This document shows, piece by piece, positions 1 to 6,508 of a DNA stretch of 15,022 bases. Each line of letters starts with the position of its first letter. Position 1 is the stretch's first letter. The notes beneath the pieces are model-generated. The model made no database searches. It was not told the origin of the DNA and was given only the letters and a program-made list of their open reading frames with translations. The DNA is from Acidobacteriota bacterium (lineage in GTDB: Bacteria > Acidobacteriota > Terriglobia > Terriglobales > Acidobacteriaceae), in contig JAJZDL010000046.1 in the NCBI GenBank assembly GCA_021851465.1, positions 1 to 15,022 of the forward strand. The letters are read 5' to 3'. The translations under genes were made by a program, and so were the position numbers.

Positions 1-116
1 GTATTGGCAATAGAGGGCTTATGGTGGCGGGCCGCCATGGGGATGATGCTCCGGGTTCGCGGCGGCCGAGGGTTATAGGGCGGGCCTTCAGCCCGCGGAC
101 GGGTTTGTTGCGGCCT

Positions 117-135
117 CCTGGGCCTTCGGCCCAGG
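117..135. repeat. Short perfect palindrome of the GGGCCTTCGGCCC type
   Basis: CCTGGGCC and GGCCCAGG form an 8-bp perfect inverted repeat around TTC. A related 6-bp palindrome (GCGGGC/GCCCGC around CTTCA) lies at 80-96, and another GGGC..GCCC at 1144-1156. These look like members of one dispersed REP-like family. Confidence 0.65.
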
Positions 136-376
136 CTAGGATAGGGCGCGCCGTTGGCGCTCTGCCTGAGCTGGCTTCAGCCGGGTGCGTTGCCTGGATG
201 GGCTTGCGCAGGGTGCGATTGCTTGAGCGGGCTCGATCAGGGCGCGTTGCCTGGGTGGCTTGAACCGGGGCGATGGCTGGGCTGGCTTGAGGATCGTCGG
301 TTGTCAATGAACTACATATAATCTACACAGTATAAATGTGTTATTGCGCGGATTGGGGCATCCGACTGCCGGAAAA

Positions 377-414
377 ATGCGGGGATTCTTCGCTGCGCTC
401 AGAATGACAAGCAA
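377..414. repeat. Dispersed 38-bp intergenic repeat, copy 1
   Basis: This stretch begins ATGCGGGGATTCTTCGCT and ends AGAATGACAAGCAA. It recurs at 2483-2520 with about three mismatches in 38. Degenerate relatives follow at 421-463 and around 800-830 and 880-915. Read on the opposite strand the unit encodes a CHSERSEES-like peptide, a familiar sign of this repeat being mistaken for coding sequence in many genomes. Confidence 0.75.
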
Positions 415-575
415 GCTGCGCTCAGCATGACAAGCTTCAAGATCGCTTCGCTTAGAATGACGGTTCAGTTTCGATCTACAGTTCTATTTTACCAAGTGGA
501 GGGAAACTACTATGCCAACTTTTTGGGGATATTTTGGGGGTGGAAGTGGTTTTGATTGTGGCGGTTGATGGATTT

Positions 576-593
576 GGGGGGGGGGGGGGGGGG
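576..593. repeat. 18-base G homopolymer
   Basis: There is an uninterrupted run of 18 G on the plus strand, inside a G-rich stretch (about 525-615) with several shorter G runs. No convincing gene contains or closely follows it, so a phase-variation role is unsupported. The exact length may be unreliable in sequencing. Confidence 0.9.
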
Positions 594-812
594 TTGACAG
601 GGATTTGCGGGGGCGAGCGCATTTGAAGGTTGTTCAGGGCAAGAGAGCCGATTCCTGCGATGTGAGCTTGCGAGTGACGGGCGCATTGTGCAAAGCAAAG
701 GCAAAGGCTGGAGATTATTGGGAGAACGGGGCGGGCGGTTGTGGTTTGGCGGAGAGCGTCGGGGGCCTTCGACTCCGCCTCCCGCGATGAGGCTGCGGGA
801 GGCTCCGCTCAG

Positions 813-847
813 GATGACAGGTTGAATGCAGATGACAGGTTGAATGC
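813..847. repeat. 17-bp direct repeat, two copies
   Basis: GATGACAGGTTGAATGC occurs at 813-829 and again at 831-847, one base apart. It looks like a local duplication at the edge of a degenerate copy of the dispersed repeat seen at 377-414. Confidence 0.8.
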
Positions 848-1004
848 GTGAGGTGCGCTCAGGAGGACAACTAAAAGATGCGGGGATGCTTCCCCTGCGA
901 CAAGCTCAGGGTCAGGAGGACGGCGGTAGGGGGTGGGAGGTCGCTGAGGTGGAGCGGCTCATCAATGAAGTTGAGATCTACATAAGGAAGATGAGCCTCT
1001 ACAT

Positions 1005-1115
1005 CTAGGTCTCTGACCGCATGAATTCGTTCCGTCGGGGCCGTGGTTCCCAGGTCTCAAAAGCGAGACCTGGGGCACCCAGGTTAGGTACAAAACCAAT
1101 CGGTCAGAGGCCTAG
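1005..1115. repeat. 111-bp element with inverted-repeat ends and an internal hairpin
   Basis: The ends CTAGGTCTCTGACCG (1005-1019) and CGGTCAGAGGCCTAG (1101-1115) are inverted repeats matching at 14 of 15 positions. Inside lies a perfect 10-bp hairpin, CCCAGGTCTC (1049-1058) and GAGACCTGGG (1065-1074), with a 6-base loop. The size and symmetry resemble a small non-autonomous or REP-pair element. No coding capacity and no clear target-site duplication are visible. Confidence 0.55.
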
Positions 1116-1176
1116 GGTTCTGAGTCTGAAGTTCGTATAGGTCGGGCCTTCAGCCCTCTGCTTTGTGGTGCAAGGT

Positions 1177-1199
1177 AGCCTGGGGCTGCGCCCCAGGCT
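1177..1199. repeat. Perfect 10-bp palindrome with TGC loop
   Basis: AGCCTGGGGC and GCCCCAGGCT flank TGC. It belongs with the other GC-rich palindromes of this region. No U-tract follows on either strand, so it is not a classical intrinsic terminator for recR. Confidence 0.65.
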
Positions 1200-1212
1200 G
1201 GTATAGAGCGGG

Positions 1213-1319
1213 CCTTTGGCCCTTGCCGATTGCCCTTGCCGTTGGCCCTTACCGTTGGCCCGTACCGTTTGCCCTTGCCTTTGGCCCTTGGATTTGGCCT
1301 TTGGTTTTGGTCCTTGGTT
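1213..1319. repeat. Degenerate 12-13-bp tandem array (TTGGCCCTTGCC-like)
   Basis: About eight units resembling TTGGCCCTTGCC follow one another with progressive divergence, ending in TTTTGGTCCTTGG near 1319. It lies 30 bp beyond the recR stop codon. The array probably expanded from the GGGCC palindromes just upstream. Confidence 0.7.
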
Positions 1320-1347
1320 TTGTGCTGCGAATCAAGGACTCAGGACA

Positions 1348-2001
1348 CTAGAGGTCGCGGCGGTTCTCCAGGGCGCGGGCCATGGTGACTTCGTCTGCGT
1401 ACTCGATGTCGGAGCCGGCGGGGACGCCGGTGGCGATCCGGGTGATGTGCAGGGTGGGCGCGATGCGACGGACCTCGGCGGCGATGTAGGCGGCGGTGGC
1501 CTCTCCCTCGGTGGTGGGCGAGGTGGCGAGGATGACCTCGCGGATGGTGCGGTCTACGGCCGCTTCCTGTGAACCGTGTGTGTTGCTGGAGGCCTCCGGG
1601 GGCGCGAGGCGGGTGAGGAGGTTGGCGATGCGGAGCTGCTCCGGGCCGACGCCGCCGATGGGTGAAAGTGTACCGTGAAGGATGTGGTAGATACCGTTGT
1701 AACTGTGTGTTTTCTCAATGGTGGCGATGTTGGTGGGCTCCTCGATGACGCAGAGGAGGCGGTGGTCGCGGGTGGGGCCGGTGCAGTAGATGCAGGGATC
1801 GACGTCTGTGATGTTGTTGCAGATGGAGCAGAGGCGGAGCCGGGCGCGCAGGACGAGGATGGACTCGGCGAGTGCGCGGGCGTCGTCGTCTGTGCCGCGC
1901 AGGATGTGGAAGGCGAGGCGCTGGGCGGATTTGGCGCCGACTCCGGGGAGCTTGCGGAGCTCGTCGATGAGGCGGGCGATGGGGTCGGCGAAGCGGTTCA
2001 T
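1348..2001 (-). CDS. recR: Recombination mediator protein RecR
   Basis: RecR acts with RecO (and RecF) to load RecA on single-stranded DNA at gaps during recombinational repair. The 217-residue product has the family layout. An N-terminal helix-hairpin-helix (LPGVGAKSAQRLAF, residues 18-31) is followed by a four-cysteine zinc site (C58, C61, C70, C73). The TOPRIM domain begins near residue 82 (LLCVIEEPTNIATIE), and the family's C-terminal motif ITRIATGVPAGSDIEYADE follows at 186-204. It is somewhat longer than the usual ~200 residues, owing to an extra stretch at about 132-149 (APPEASSNTHGSQ..) inside TOPRIM. The ATG at 2001 has GGAG about 11 bases upstream. It lies 29 bp after ebfC and should be cotranscribed with it. 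Confidence 0.95.
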   Translation of the reverse strand: MNRFADPIARLIDELRKLPGVGAKSAQRLAFHILRGTDDDARALAESILVLRARLRLCSICNNITDVDPCIYCTGPTRDHRLLCVIEEPTNIATIEKTHSYNGIYHILHGTLSPIGGVGPEQLRIANLLTRLAPPEASSNTHGSQEAAVDRTIREVILATSPTTEGEATAAYIAAEVRRIAPTLHITRIATGVPAGSDIEYADEVTMARALENRRDL

Positions 2002-2030
2002 GGCGTGGGCTGCTCCAGTTTATGCCAGGC

Positions 2031-2354
2031 TTATTCGATTCCGGGGAGGTTGAGTCCGCTCATCATGCCGGCGACGGAGGACTTCATGGCCTCGTCGGCG
2101 CGGCGGCCTGCCGCGTTGATGGCGGCGACAATGAGGTCTTCGAGGAGTTCGATGTCTCCGGTGGAGGAGCCGAGAGCGGTGGGTTCGATCTTGAGGCGGA
2201 GGACCTCTTTTTTGCCATTCATGCGGACGGCGACCATGCCTCCGCCGGATTCGGCCTCGACGACGGTGGAGGCGAGCTTCTGCTCCATCTGCGCCTGCAT
2301 CTCGCGGGCCTGGGACATCATCTCTTTCATCTTGCCGAGGTCGGGGAAGGTCAT
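2031..2354 (-). CDS. ebfC: YbaB/EbfC family nucleoid-associated protein
   Basis: This is a small DNA-binding, nucleoid-associated protein of the YbaB/EbfC family, which is almost always encoded between dnaX and recR, as here. The 107-residue product has the typical order: an N-terminal helical Met/Gln-rich segment (KMKEMMSQAREMQAQME, about residues 8-24), a beta region with ESGGGMVAVRMNGKKEV, the LEDLIVAAINAA helix, and a Gly/Met-rich tail (SVAGMMSGLNLPG). The ATG at 2354 is preceded by AAGGA about eight bases upstream. Its exact role is not established; links to replication and recombination are inferred mainly from this gene order. Confidence 0.93.
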   Translation of the reverse strand: MTFPDLGKMKEMMSQAREMQAQMEQKLASTVVEAESGGGMVAVRMNGKKEVLRLKIEPTALGSSTGDIELLEDLIVAAINAAGRRADEAMKSSVAGMMSGLNLPGIE

Positions 2355-2482
2355 GAGGGTTCCTTGAGGAGATCGTGTGGGCTTTGAGCCTCTGGCGGAT
2401 TGGTTGGGGCTACGCCCACGGCGGGAACCGGACGCGCCTTCGGCGCTTTATGGGCAACGGCAAGAACAAGGGCAAAGGCGCA

Positions 2483-2520
2483 ATGCGGGGATTCTTCACT
2501 TCGTTCAGAATGACAAGCAA
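2483..2520. repeat. Dispersed 38-bp intergenic repeat, copy 2
   Basis: This copy begins ATGCGGGGATTCTTCACT and ends AGAATGACAAGCAA, matching 377-414 at about 35 of 38 positions in the same orientation. It runs directly into the tandem array that follows. Confidence 0.75.
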
Positions 2521-2600
2521 AAAACCAATTCTGAGTGACAAGCAAAAACCAATTCTGAATGACAAGCAAAAACTAATACAGAGTTAGAAGCAAAAGAGAG
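2504..2600. repeat. 24-bp tandem repeat array, about four copies
   Basis: Successive units at 2504-2528, 2529-2552, 2553-2576 and 2577-2600 follow the pattern TTCTGAATGACAAGCAAAAA plus CCAA. The first has one extra A and the last is degenerate. The array appears to have grown from the 3' half of the dispersed repeat and ends two bases before the dnaX stop codon. Confidence 0.8.
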
Positions 2601-2602
2601 GG

Positions 2603-4639
2603 TTAGCCGGGTTCGCGGAGGTCGATGACGGTTTGGAGGTCGGCGTGGAAGAGCTTCTGGGCCTGCTGCACCATTGGATGTTCGAGCGCGCGCGCCTGGA
2701 TGGAGCCGGTGCGGGCTGGGCGGGATTTTCTTTCGGCGGCGGGCGCGGCCGTGCCGGGGAGGAGAGCGAGCTTGAGGATGCCGGCGTCGCGCAGTACGGC
2801 GCGGACGATCTTTTCTGCTTCCGGGTTGAGGACGAGGGGGAGCATGGTTTTGGAGAGATGGGTCTGGACGCGGGCTTCGTCGCTGGCGATAATCCATTCG
2901 GCGTCGGCGAGGGCGTCGGCGGCGGAGGCCAGGCTGGCGGCGGCGAGGGCGTCGACGACGGCGGTCTGTGGGCCGTCTGCCGCGCTGGCAGGAGGCGGAT
3001 GGATCGGTGGAACTGTCGGGGCGGCGCTTGCGAAGACCGGCCCTGGAAGCGGAACGTCCGGCTGCCGCTCGATGCGAGCTTCGATCGGAGAGGGCAGGGG
3101 GAAGGGCACTGCATCCGGCTGCGGTAGCGGCTCTGGAACAGGCATGGGGATGGCTTCGAGCGCGGGTGCGAGCGAGACGGCGTTTGCGCCTCGCGTCTCG
3201 GCGATGGGTTGCGGCGTTGCGGCGGAGACGGGCATGGGCGCGGAGACGGCGTTTGCAGTTCCTTCCGGGCGGCGGCGGAGGTTGTCCTGTTCAAAGGGGG
3301 AGAAGGCAGGGCGCGCGGGCGCGGTTGATCTCCCAACCATGCCGGGATGGTGCTCCGCCATGGTTGGGGCACCCGGCGATGCGGTTGCGCGCGGTGCGTC
3401 CGCGGTTGCGATGGGGCGCGGGCCGGTTCCGCCGGAAAGGCTGCTGAGCGCCTCTTCGATGGGCAGGAGGCGGCGGAGGTGGACGAGTTTGAGGAGGCCG
3501 AGCTCGAAGTGGAAGCGCTGCTCCTGGCGGTAGCCGAGTTCGTCGAAGGTGCGGAGCATGACTTGCAGGAAGCGGGCCAGCTCCTCTTCGCCGAAGAGGG
3601 CCGCGGTGCGGGCGGCGCGGCGCTGCTCGTCGGGGGAGATTTGCAGGAGTTCGTTGCCGACGCCTTCGGCGGATTCGCCGTCGGGCGAGAGGCCTGCGAT
3701 TTTGGCGATGAGCGCGTTGCGCAGGTAGCGGACGCATTGCCGGGCGAGCTGCGCGGCGGAGTTGCCGGCGTCGAGGAGCCGGTTGGCGGCGGCCATCACC
3801 TCGGCGGAGTTGTTGGTGTTGACGGCATCGAGGATGCGCTCGAAGACGGCGTTGGGGACCGTTCCCATGAGCTCGCGGATCTGGGCGGCGTCGAGGCGGG
3901 CGCGGCCCTCCGTTCCATCGGCTGACGGCTCGTAGGGCGCGCTGGCGATGGCCTGATCCATGATGGAGAGGGCGTCGCGCATGGAGCCGTCCCCGGCCTC
4001 GGCGAGCAGAGCGAGGGCGGCATCGTCTGCGATGACGCCTTCCTGTGCGGCGATGGAGCGCAACTGGCCGAGGATATCGACGAGCTTGACGGCGTGAAAG
4101 CTGAAGTGCTGGCAGCGCGAGCGGATGGTCTGGGGCAGGTCCTCCGGCTGGGTGGTTGCCATCATGAAGACGATGTGTGCGGGCGGCTCTTCGAGGGTCT
4201 TGAGGAGGGCGTTGAAGGCGGCATCGGTGATCTGATGGGCCTCGTCGAGGATGTAGATCTTGAAGCGGTCGCGGGCGGGGGCGTAGCGGGCGGCGTCGCG
4301 CAGCTCGCGGATCTCGTCGATGCCGCGGTTGGTGGCGGCGTCGATCTCGATGACATCGACGGCGTTGCCGGCCTTGATCTCTGTGCAGGACTCGCAGACC
4401 TCGCAGGGCTCTGCGGTGGGGCGGGCGGGGCTTCCGATGGGGTTGCGGCAGTTGAGCGCCATGGCGAGGATGCGCGCGATGGTTGTCTTGCCGATGCCGC
4501 GGTGGCCGCTGAAGATGTAGCCGTGGGCGATGCGGTTCTGGGCGAGGGCGTTGGCCAGAGTGACGGTGACGTGGCCCTGTCCGACGACGTCGGCGAAGCG
4601 CTGGGGGCGGTACTTTCGGGCTAGAACCTGATAGGCCAT
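2603..4639 (-). CDS. dnaX: DNA polymerase III subunit gamma/tau
   Basis: This is the clamp-loader ATPase of the replicative polymerase. The product from the ATG at 4639 has 678 residues. It starts with the family's MAYQVLARKYRPQRF, followed by Walker A GHRGIGKT (45-52), a zinc site (C64, C79, C82, C85), DEAH (132-135) and the SRC sensor motif (174-176). Domains I-III end near residue 400. A Pro/Ala-rich linker of roughly 130 residues follows, then a C-terminal tau-like domain. The open frame continues 32 codons upstream, but that extension is unlike DnaX. No Shine-Dalgarno precedes the ATG; a TACAAT hexamer (4651-4656) suggests a very short 5' UTR. A palindromic repeat sits inside the linker (3332-3368). 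Confidence 0.95.
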   Translation of the reverse strand: MAYQVLARKYRPQRFADVVGQGHVTVTLANALAQNRIAHGYIFSGHRGIGKTTIARILAMALNCRNPIGSPARPTAEPCEVCESCTEIKAGNAVDVIEIDAATNRGIDEIRELRDAARYAPARDRFKIYILDEAHQITDAAFNALLKTLEEPPAHIVFMMATTQPEDLPQTIRSRCQHFSFHAVKLVDILGQLRSIAAQEGVIADDAALALLAEAGDGSMRDALSIMDQAIASAPYEPSADGTEGRARLDAAQIRELMGTVPNAVFERILDAVNTNNSAEVMAAANRLLDAGNSAAQLARQCVRYLRNALIAKIAGLSPDGESAEGVGNELLQISPDEQRRAARTAALFGEEELARFLQVMLRTFDELGYRQEQRFHFELGLLKLVHLRRLLPIEEALSSLSGGTGPRPIATADAPRATASPGAPTMAEHHPGMVGRSTAPARPAFSPFEQDNLRRRPEGTANAVSAPMPVSAATPQPIAETRGANAVSLAPALEAIPMPVPEPLPQPDAVPFPLPSPIEARIERQPDVPLPGPVFASAAPTVPPIHPPPASAADGPQTAVVDALAAASLASAADALADAEWIIASDEARVQTHLSKTMLPLVLNPEAEKIVRAVLRDAGILKLALLPGTAAPAAERKSRPARTGSIQARALEHPMVQQAQKLFHADLQTVIDLREPG
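3332..3368. repeat. Palindromic repeat inside the dnaX linker
   Basis: CCCAACCATG (3332-3341) and CATGGTTGGG (3359-3368) are a perfect 10-bp inverted repeat around 17 bases. It is followed by GGGGCACCC, the same tail that follows the hairpin at 1049-1074 (1072-1080). The element lies in frame in the low-constraint Pro/Ala-rich linker of dnaX and is translated as part of it. Confidence 0.6.
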
Positions 4640-4842
4640 GGACAGGATTGATTGTACCGCCCGCCGTCGGCAGGCACCGCAGGATTCAGGAACAGCCGAC
4701 AGGAACGCAGGACCGATTCCGGCAGCAGAGCGCACGATATGTCGCGCCGGACTGCGCCAACAAGGCTGGAGCCGGATGGAGCGCGAACGGCAGTTTCGAT
4801 GTGCCGAGGGTTTTTGTGTGCAGGGGAGGTGCGCACCCTACA

Positions 4843-4871
4843 ACTAAAGTGGGATGCGATGACACTTTAGT
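4843..4871. repeat. 9-bp inverted repeat ACTAAAGTG..CACTTTAGT
   Basis: The perfect arms at 4843-4851 and 4863-4871 are separated by 11 bases. The GGGATG that follows each ACTAAAGTG/TTTAGTG also makes a partial direct repeat. No poly-T follows on either strand, so this is not a terminator. It could be a regulator site or a dispersed repeat. Confidence 0.5.
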
Positions 4872-4945
4872 GGGATGGGCTGCGCGAGCGGTTGGCGCGA
4901 TATTGGGAGGGCTGGTGAACATCCTTCGGTAAAGAGAGCGAGGAC

Positions 4946-5032
4946 ATGACGATGCATAGCGCTATGACACCGCTTCTGTTCATGGTGATCGTGTTGTTCC
5001 CCTGCTTTCTTGCTGCGGTGACGCCGGAATAG
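4946..5032 (+). CDS. Possible 28-aa small membrane peptide
   Basis: A short frame from ATG 4946 encodes MTMHSAMTPLLFMVIVLFPC and a short tail ending AAVTPE. Roughly residues 8-24 form one strongly hydrophobic segment, long enough to span a membrane. GCGAGGAC lies directly before the ATG, giving a weak Shine-Dalgarno at close spacing. A hairpin followed by TTCTTTTGCTTT lies about 25 bp after the stop. I do not recognise the peptide and there is no conservation evidence. It could equally be chance, since the opposite strand is not coding here. Confidence 0.3.
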   Translation: MTMHSAMTPLLFMVIVLFPCFLAAVTPE

Positions 5033-5054
5033 CGCACCTTTCAGTCTGTGTTGC

Positions 5055-5096
5055 AACCGGAAGGGCCGCCGCCGATGCGCGCGGTTCTTTTGCTTT
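5055..5096 (+). terminator. Weak intrinsic-terminator candidate after the 28-aa ORF
   Basis: AACCG (5055-5059) can pair with CGGTT (5082-5086) around a GC-rich loop with further internal pairing. The run TTCTTTTGCTTT follows. The stem is short and imperfect, so this is a weak call that matters only as support for transcription of the small ORF before it. Confidence 0.28.
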
Positions 5097-5167
5097 AATA
5101 GGGGTTCGGCTGGCGGGTGTGGCCGGTCCGATGCGGCGTGGCGCGGGCATCCGGCGGCGAGGCTGAG

Positions 5168-6262
5168 TTATCGCGCGACGCCGAGGTTGTAGCTCCAGTA
5201 GACGAGGCCCAGGGTGATGAGGGCGATGAAGATCTCGCCGAGGACGCCGACCAGCAGGGGACGCCATCCCTGGCCGACGAGGTCGCGGAGGTTGGTGCGC
5301 AGGCCGACGCCGGCAAAGGCAGGCAGAAAGGCCCAGCGGGAGAGGTTGGAGAGGCTGTCGATCTGGCTTGCGGTGAAGATCCCCCCGGTGGCGAGGAAGG
5401 AGATGGCGAGGAAGCCGAGGATGAACTTGGGAAACTTCTGCCAGAGGAAGAGGGCCTTGTGCTCGACGTTGTGGGCCTGGCCGCGGGAGGCCCAGTAGAC
5501 GGCGTATCCGAGGACGACGAAGCCGATGAAAGAGGAGCGGGCGGTCTTGGCGAGGACGGCCCAACGGCCTGCGTCCTGGCCGTAGAGCGAGCCGGTGAGG
5601 ATGGACTCGGCGGTGTTGTCGACGGCGAGGCCGGCCCACATGCCGTAGGCCTGCTGGCCCATGTGCAAGAGGTGGCCGATGGTGGGAAATGTGACCAGCG
5701 CGATGGCCCCGAGGGCGAGGATGGCGGCGATGGCGGTGGAGGTATCTTCCTCGTCGGGATCGATGGCACCCTGTGCGGCCATGATGGCTGTGACTCCGCA
5801 GATGGAGGAGCCGATGGCGAGGAGGCTGGTGAGCTTGGGAGGCAGGCGGAAGATGCGCCCGAGCAGGGTCATCATGGAGAGCGAGAGGATGAGTTCGATG
5901 GCGACCAGAAGCAGGGAGAGGCTACCGATGTGGAGGACATCCTGGAGGAGGAAGCGCGCGCCGACGAGGACGATTCCAAGTTTGAGCCAGAGCTCGTAGG
6001 TTGCGACGCCTGGGCGGAAGACAGCGGCGATGCCGAAGACGTTGGCGATCAACAGTCCGAGGATGATGGCCCAGAGGACGTACTCGATGTGGGGCAGATA
6101 CAGGTGGTGCTGGGTGCGCAGGACGGCGAAGAGGCGTTCCAGCAACTTGCCCGCAAGGCCGATGGCGAAGAGCAGCGCAACGCCGGGCAGCGTGGCGGCG
6201 AGGCCCGCGGGCCTAAGGGGAACCTCGGTGGCGATGGGCCTCTGGGCGGTCTGAGTTGGCAT
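5168..6262 (-). CDS. YeiH-family (UPF0324) membrane transporter, 'putative sulfate exporter'
   Basis: This is a polytopic inner-membrane protein of the UPF0324/YeiH family (Pfam Cons_hypoth698), annotated as putative sulfate exporter, though the true substrate and direction are poorly established. The 364-residue product has about ten hydrophobic segments and the family's recognisable blocks: YVLWAIILGLLIAN (61-74), LWLKLGIVLVGARF (91-104) and GSSICGVTAIMA (151-162). A glycine-bounded AGLAVDNTAE follows at about 210-219, and the C-terminal FAGVGLRTNLRDL segment lies near 314-328. The ATG at 6262 has no close Shine-Dalgarno (AAGGAA is about 18 bases away), so coupling to the 47-aa gene 46 bp upstream is possible. 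The whole unit lies behind a cysteine-rich leader peptide and terminator, implying control by cysteine supply. Confidence 0.88.
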   Translation of the reverse strand: MPTQTAQRPIATEVPLRPAGLAATLPGVALLFAIGLAGKLLERLFAVLRTQHHLYLPHIEYVLWAIILGLLIANVFGIAAVFRPGVATYELWLKLGIVLVGARFLLQDVLHIGSLSLLLVAIELILSLSMMTLLGRIFRLPPKLTSLLAIGSSICGVTAIMAAQGAIDPDEEDTSTAIAAILALGAIALVTFPTIGHLLHMGQQAYGMWAGLAVDNTAESILTGSLYGQDAGRWAVLAKTARSSFIGFVVLGYAVYWASRGQAHNVEHKALFLWQKFPKFILGFLAISFLATGGIFTASQIDSLSNLSRWAFLPAFAGVGLRTNLRDLVGQGWRPLLVGVLGEIFIALITLGLVYWSYNLGVAR

Positions 6263-6308
6263 AAGCGGGTGGCGCGCGGGTTCCTTGTGCGAGAGAGCGG
6301 TGGATTGT

Positions 6309-6452
6309 TTAGAAGGCGACCTGGTGGATGATGCCGAAGCGGATCAACGCGGCCAGCGCAAGGCCGATGCCGATGGCGAGCAGGTCGGCATCGAAGGGCA
6401 GACGGTGCGCGGAGTAGGGCTGCGTGGGGCGGTCTGATTGCGGGTTTTCCAT
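6309..6452 (-). CDS. 47-aa single-pass membrane protein upstream of the YeiH-family gene
   Basis: The ATG at 6452 has an excellent Shine-Dalgarno (AGGAG, five bases before the start), unlike most genes in this window. The product has a polar 20-residue N-terminus rich in Pro, Gln, Arg and His. One transmembrane segment follows (about residues 22-42, LLAIGIGLALAALIRFGI), then a short tail HQVAF. I recognise no family. Its position between the leader/terminator and the transporter gene, 46 bp before the latter, suggests an accessory subunit or regulator of the YeiH-like protein; this is inference. The open frame continues upstream to 6644, but that part is antiparallel to the leader structures and has no start signals. 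Confidence 0.7.
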   Translation of the reverse strand: MENPQSDRPTQPYSAHRLPFDADLLAIGIGLALAALIRFGIIHQVAF

Positions 6453-6508
6453 GTGACTCCTGAATGGCCGTGCGGTTCTGTTATGGATAATTTTCTGGGG
6501 GAAGCAGG

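Larger units (their letters stand above)
1..1347. other. Gene-free, repeat-rich intergenic region
   Basis: I find no convincing gene in these 1.35 kb on either strand. The short open frames have low-complexity Gly/Arg/Ala composition, lack start-site signals and resemble no family I know. The stretch is instead a patchwork of short palindromes (for example 80-96, 117-135 and 1177-1199), degenerate copies of a repeat containing CTCAGAATGACAAGC (377-480 and 790-930), an 18-G homopolymer, a 111-bp element with inverted-repeat ends and a 12-bp tandem array. An AT-rich patch at 301-345 contains TATAAT at 317-322 but no usable -35 and no gene downstream. The region lies downstream of recR, whose transcript would read into it. 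Confidence 0.7.
2355..2602. other. Repeat-filled dnaX-ebfC spacer
   Basis: The 248 bp between dnaX and ebfC contain no supported gene. The right half is the dispersed 38-bp repeat and a tandem array. An open frame on the minus strand here (about 2351-2569) is made of translated repeat and is not counted as a gene. A spacer this long is unusual for a cluster that is normally tight. Confidence 0.7.
4640..5167. other. Intergenic region upstream of dnaX, mostly without genes
   Basis: Apart from a possible 28-aa ORF, I see no gene here. It contains the GGTGCGCACC palindrome near 4828-4838 and a 9-bp inverted repeat, ACTAAAGTG (4843-4851) and CACTTTAGT (4863-4871). Both look like dispersed intergenic repeats. 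An SRP RNA gene, which sits next to dnaX in some bacteria, was looked for and not recognised. Confidence 0.55.

Noticed and set aside
594..622. TTGACA after the G-run as a -35 box
   Set aside because: No -10-like hexamer lies 16-18 bases downstream and no gene follows.
1675..2367. Long plus-strand ORFs opposite recR and ebfC
   Set aside because: Low-complexity Gly/Asp/Glu/Ala products typical of shadows in GC-rich DNA; recR and ebfC on the other strand are certain.
2351..2569. 72-aa ORF on the minus strand upstream of ebfC
   Set aside because: It is a translation of the tandem and dispersed repeats (ACHSERSEES-like), and would overlap the ebfC start. This is a common false gene in genomes with this repeat.
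2603..3300. Programmed frameshift producing a short gamma form of DnaX
   Set aside because: I saw no A-rich slippery heptamer with a following stem and early stop in the linker region. The long alternative frames there are due to GC-rich composition.
4640..4800. SRP (4.5S) RNA gene next to dnaX
   Set aside because: No GGUCCGGAAGGAAGCAGC-like core is present on either strand. The nearest resemblance (around 4708-4730) lacks the GGAA tetraloop arrangement.
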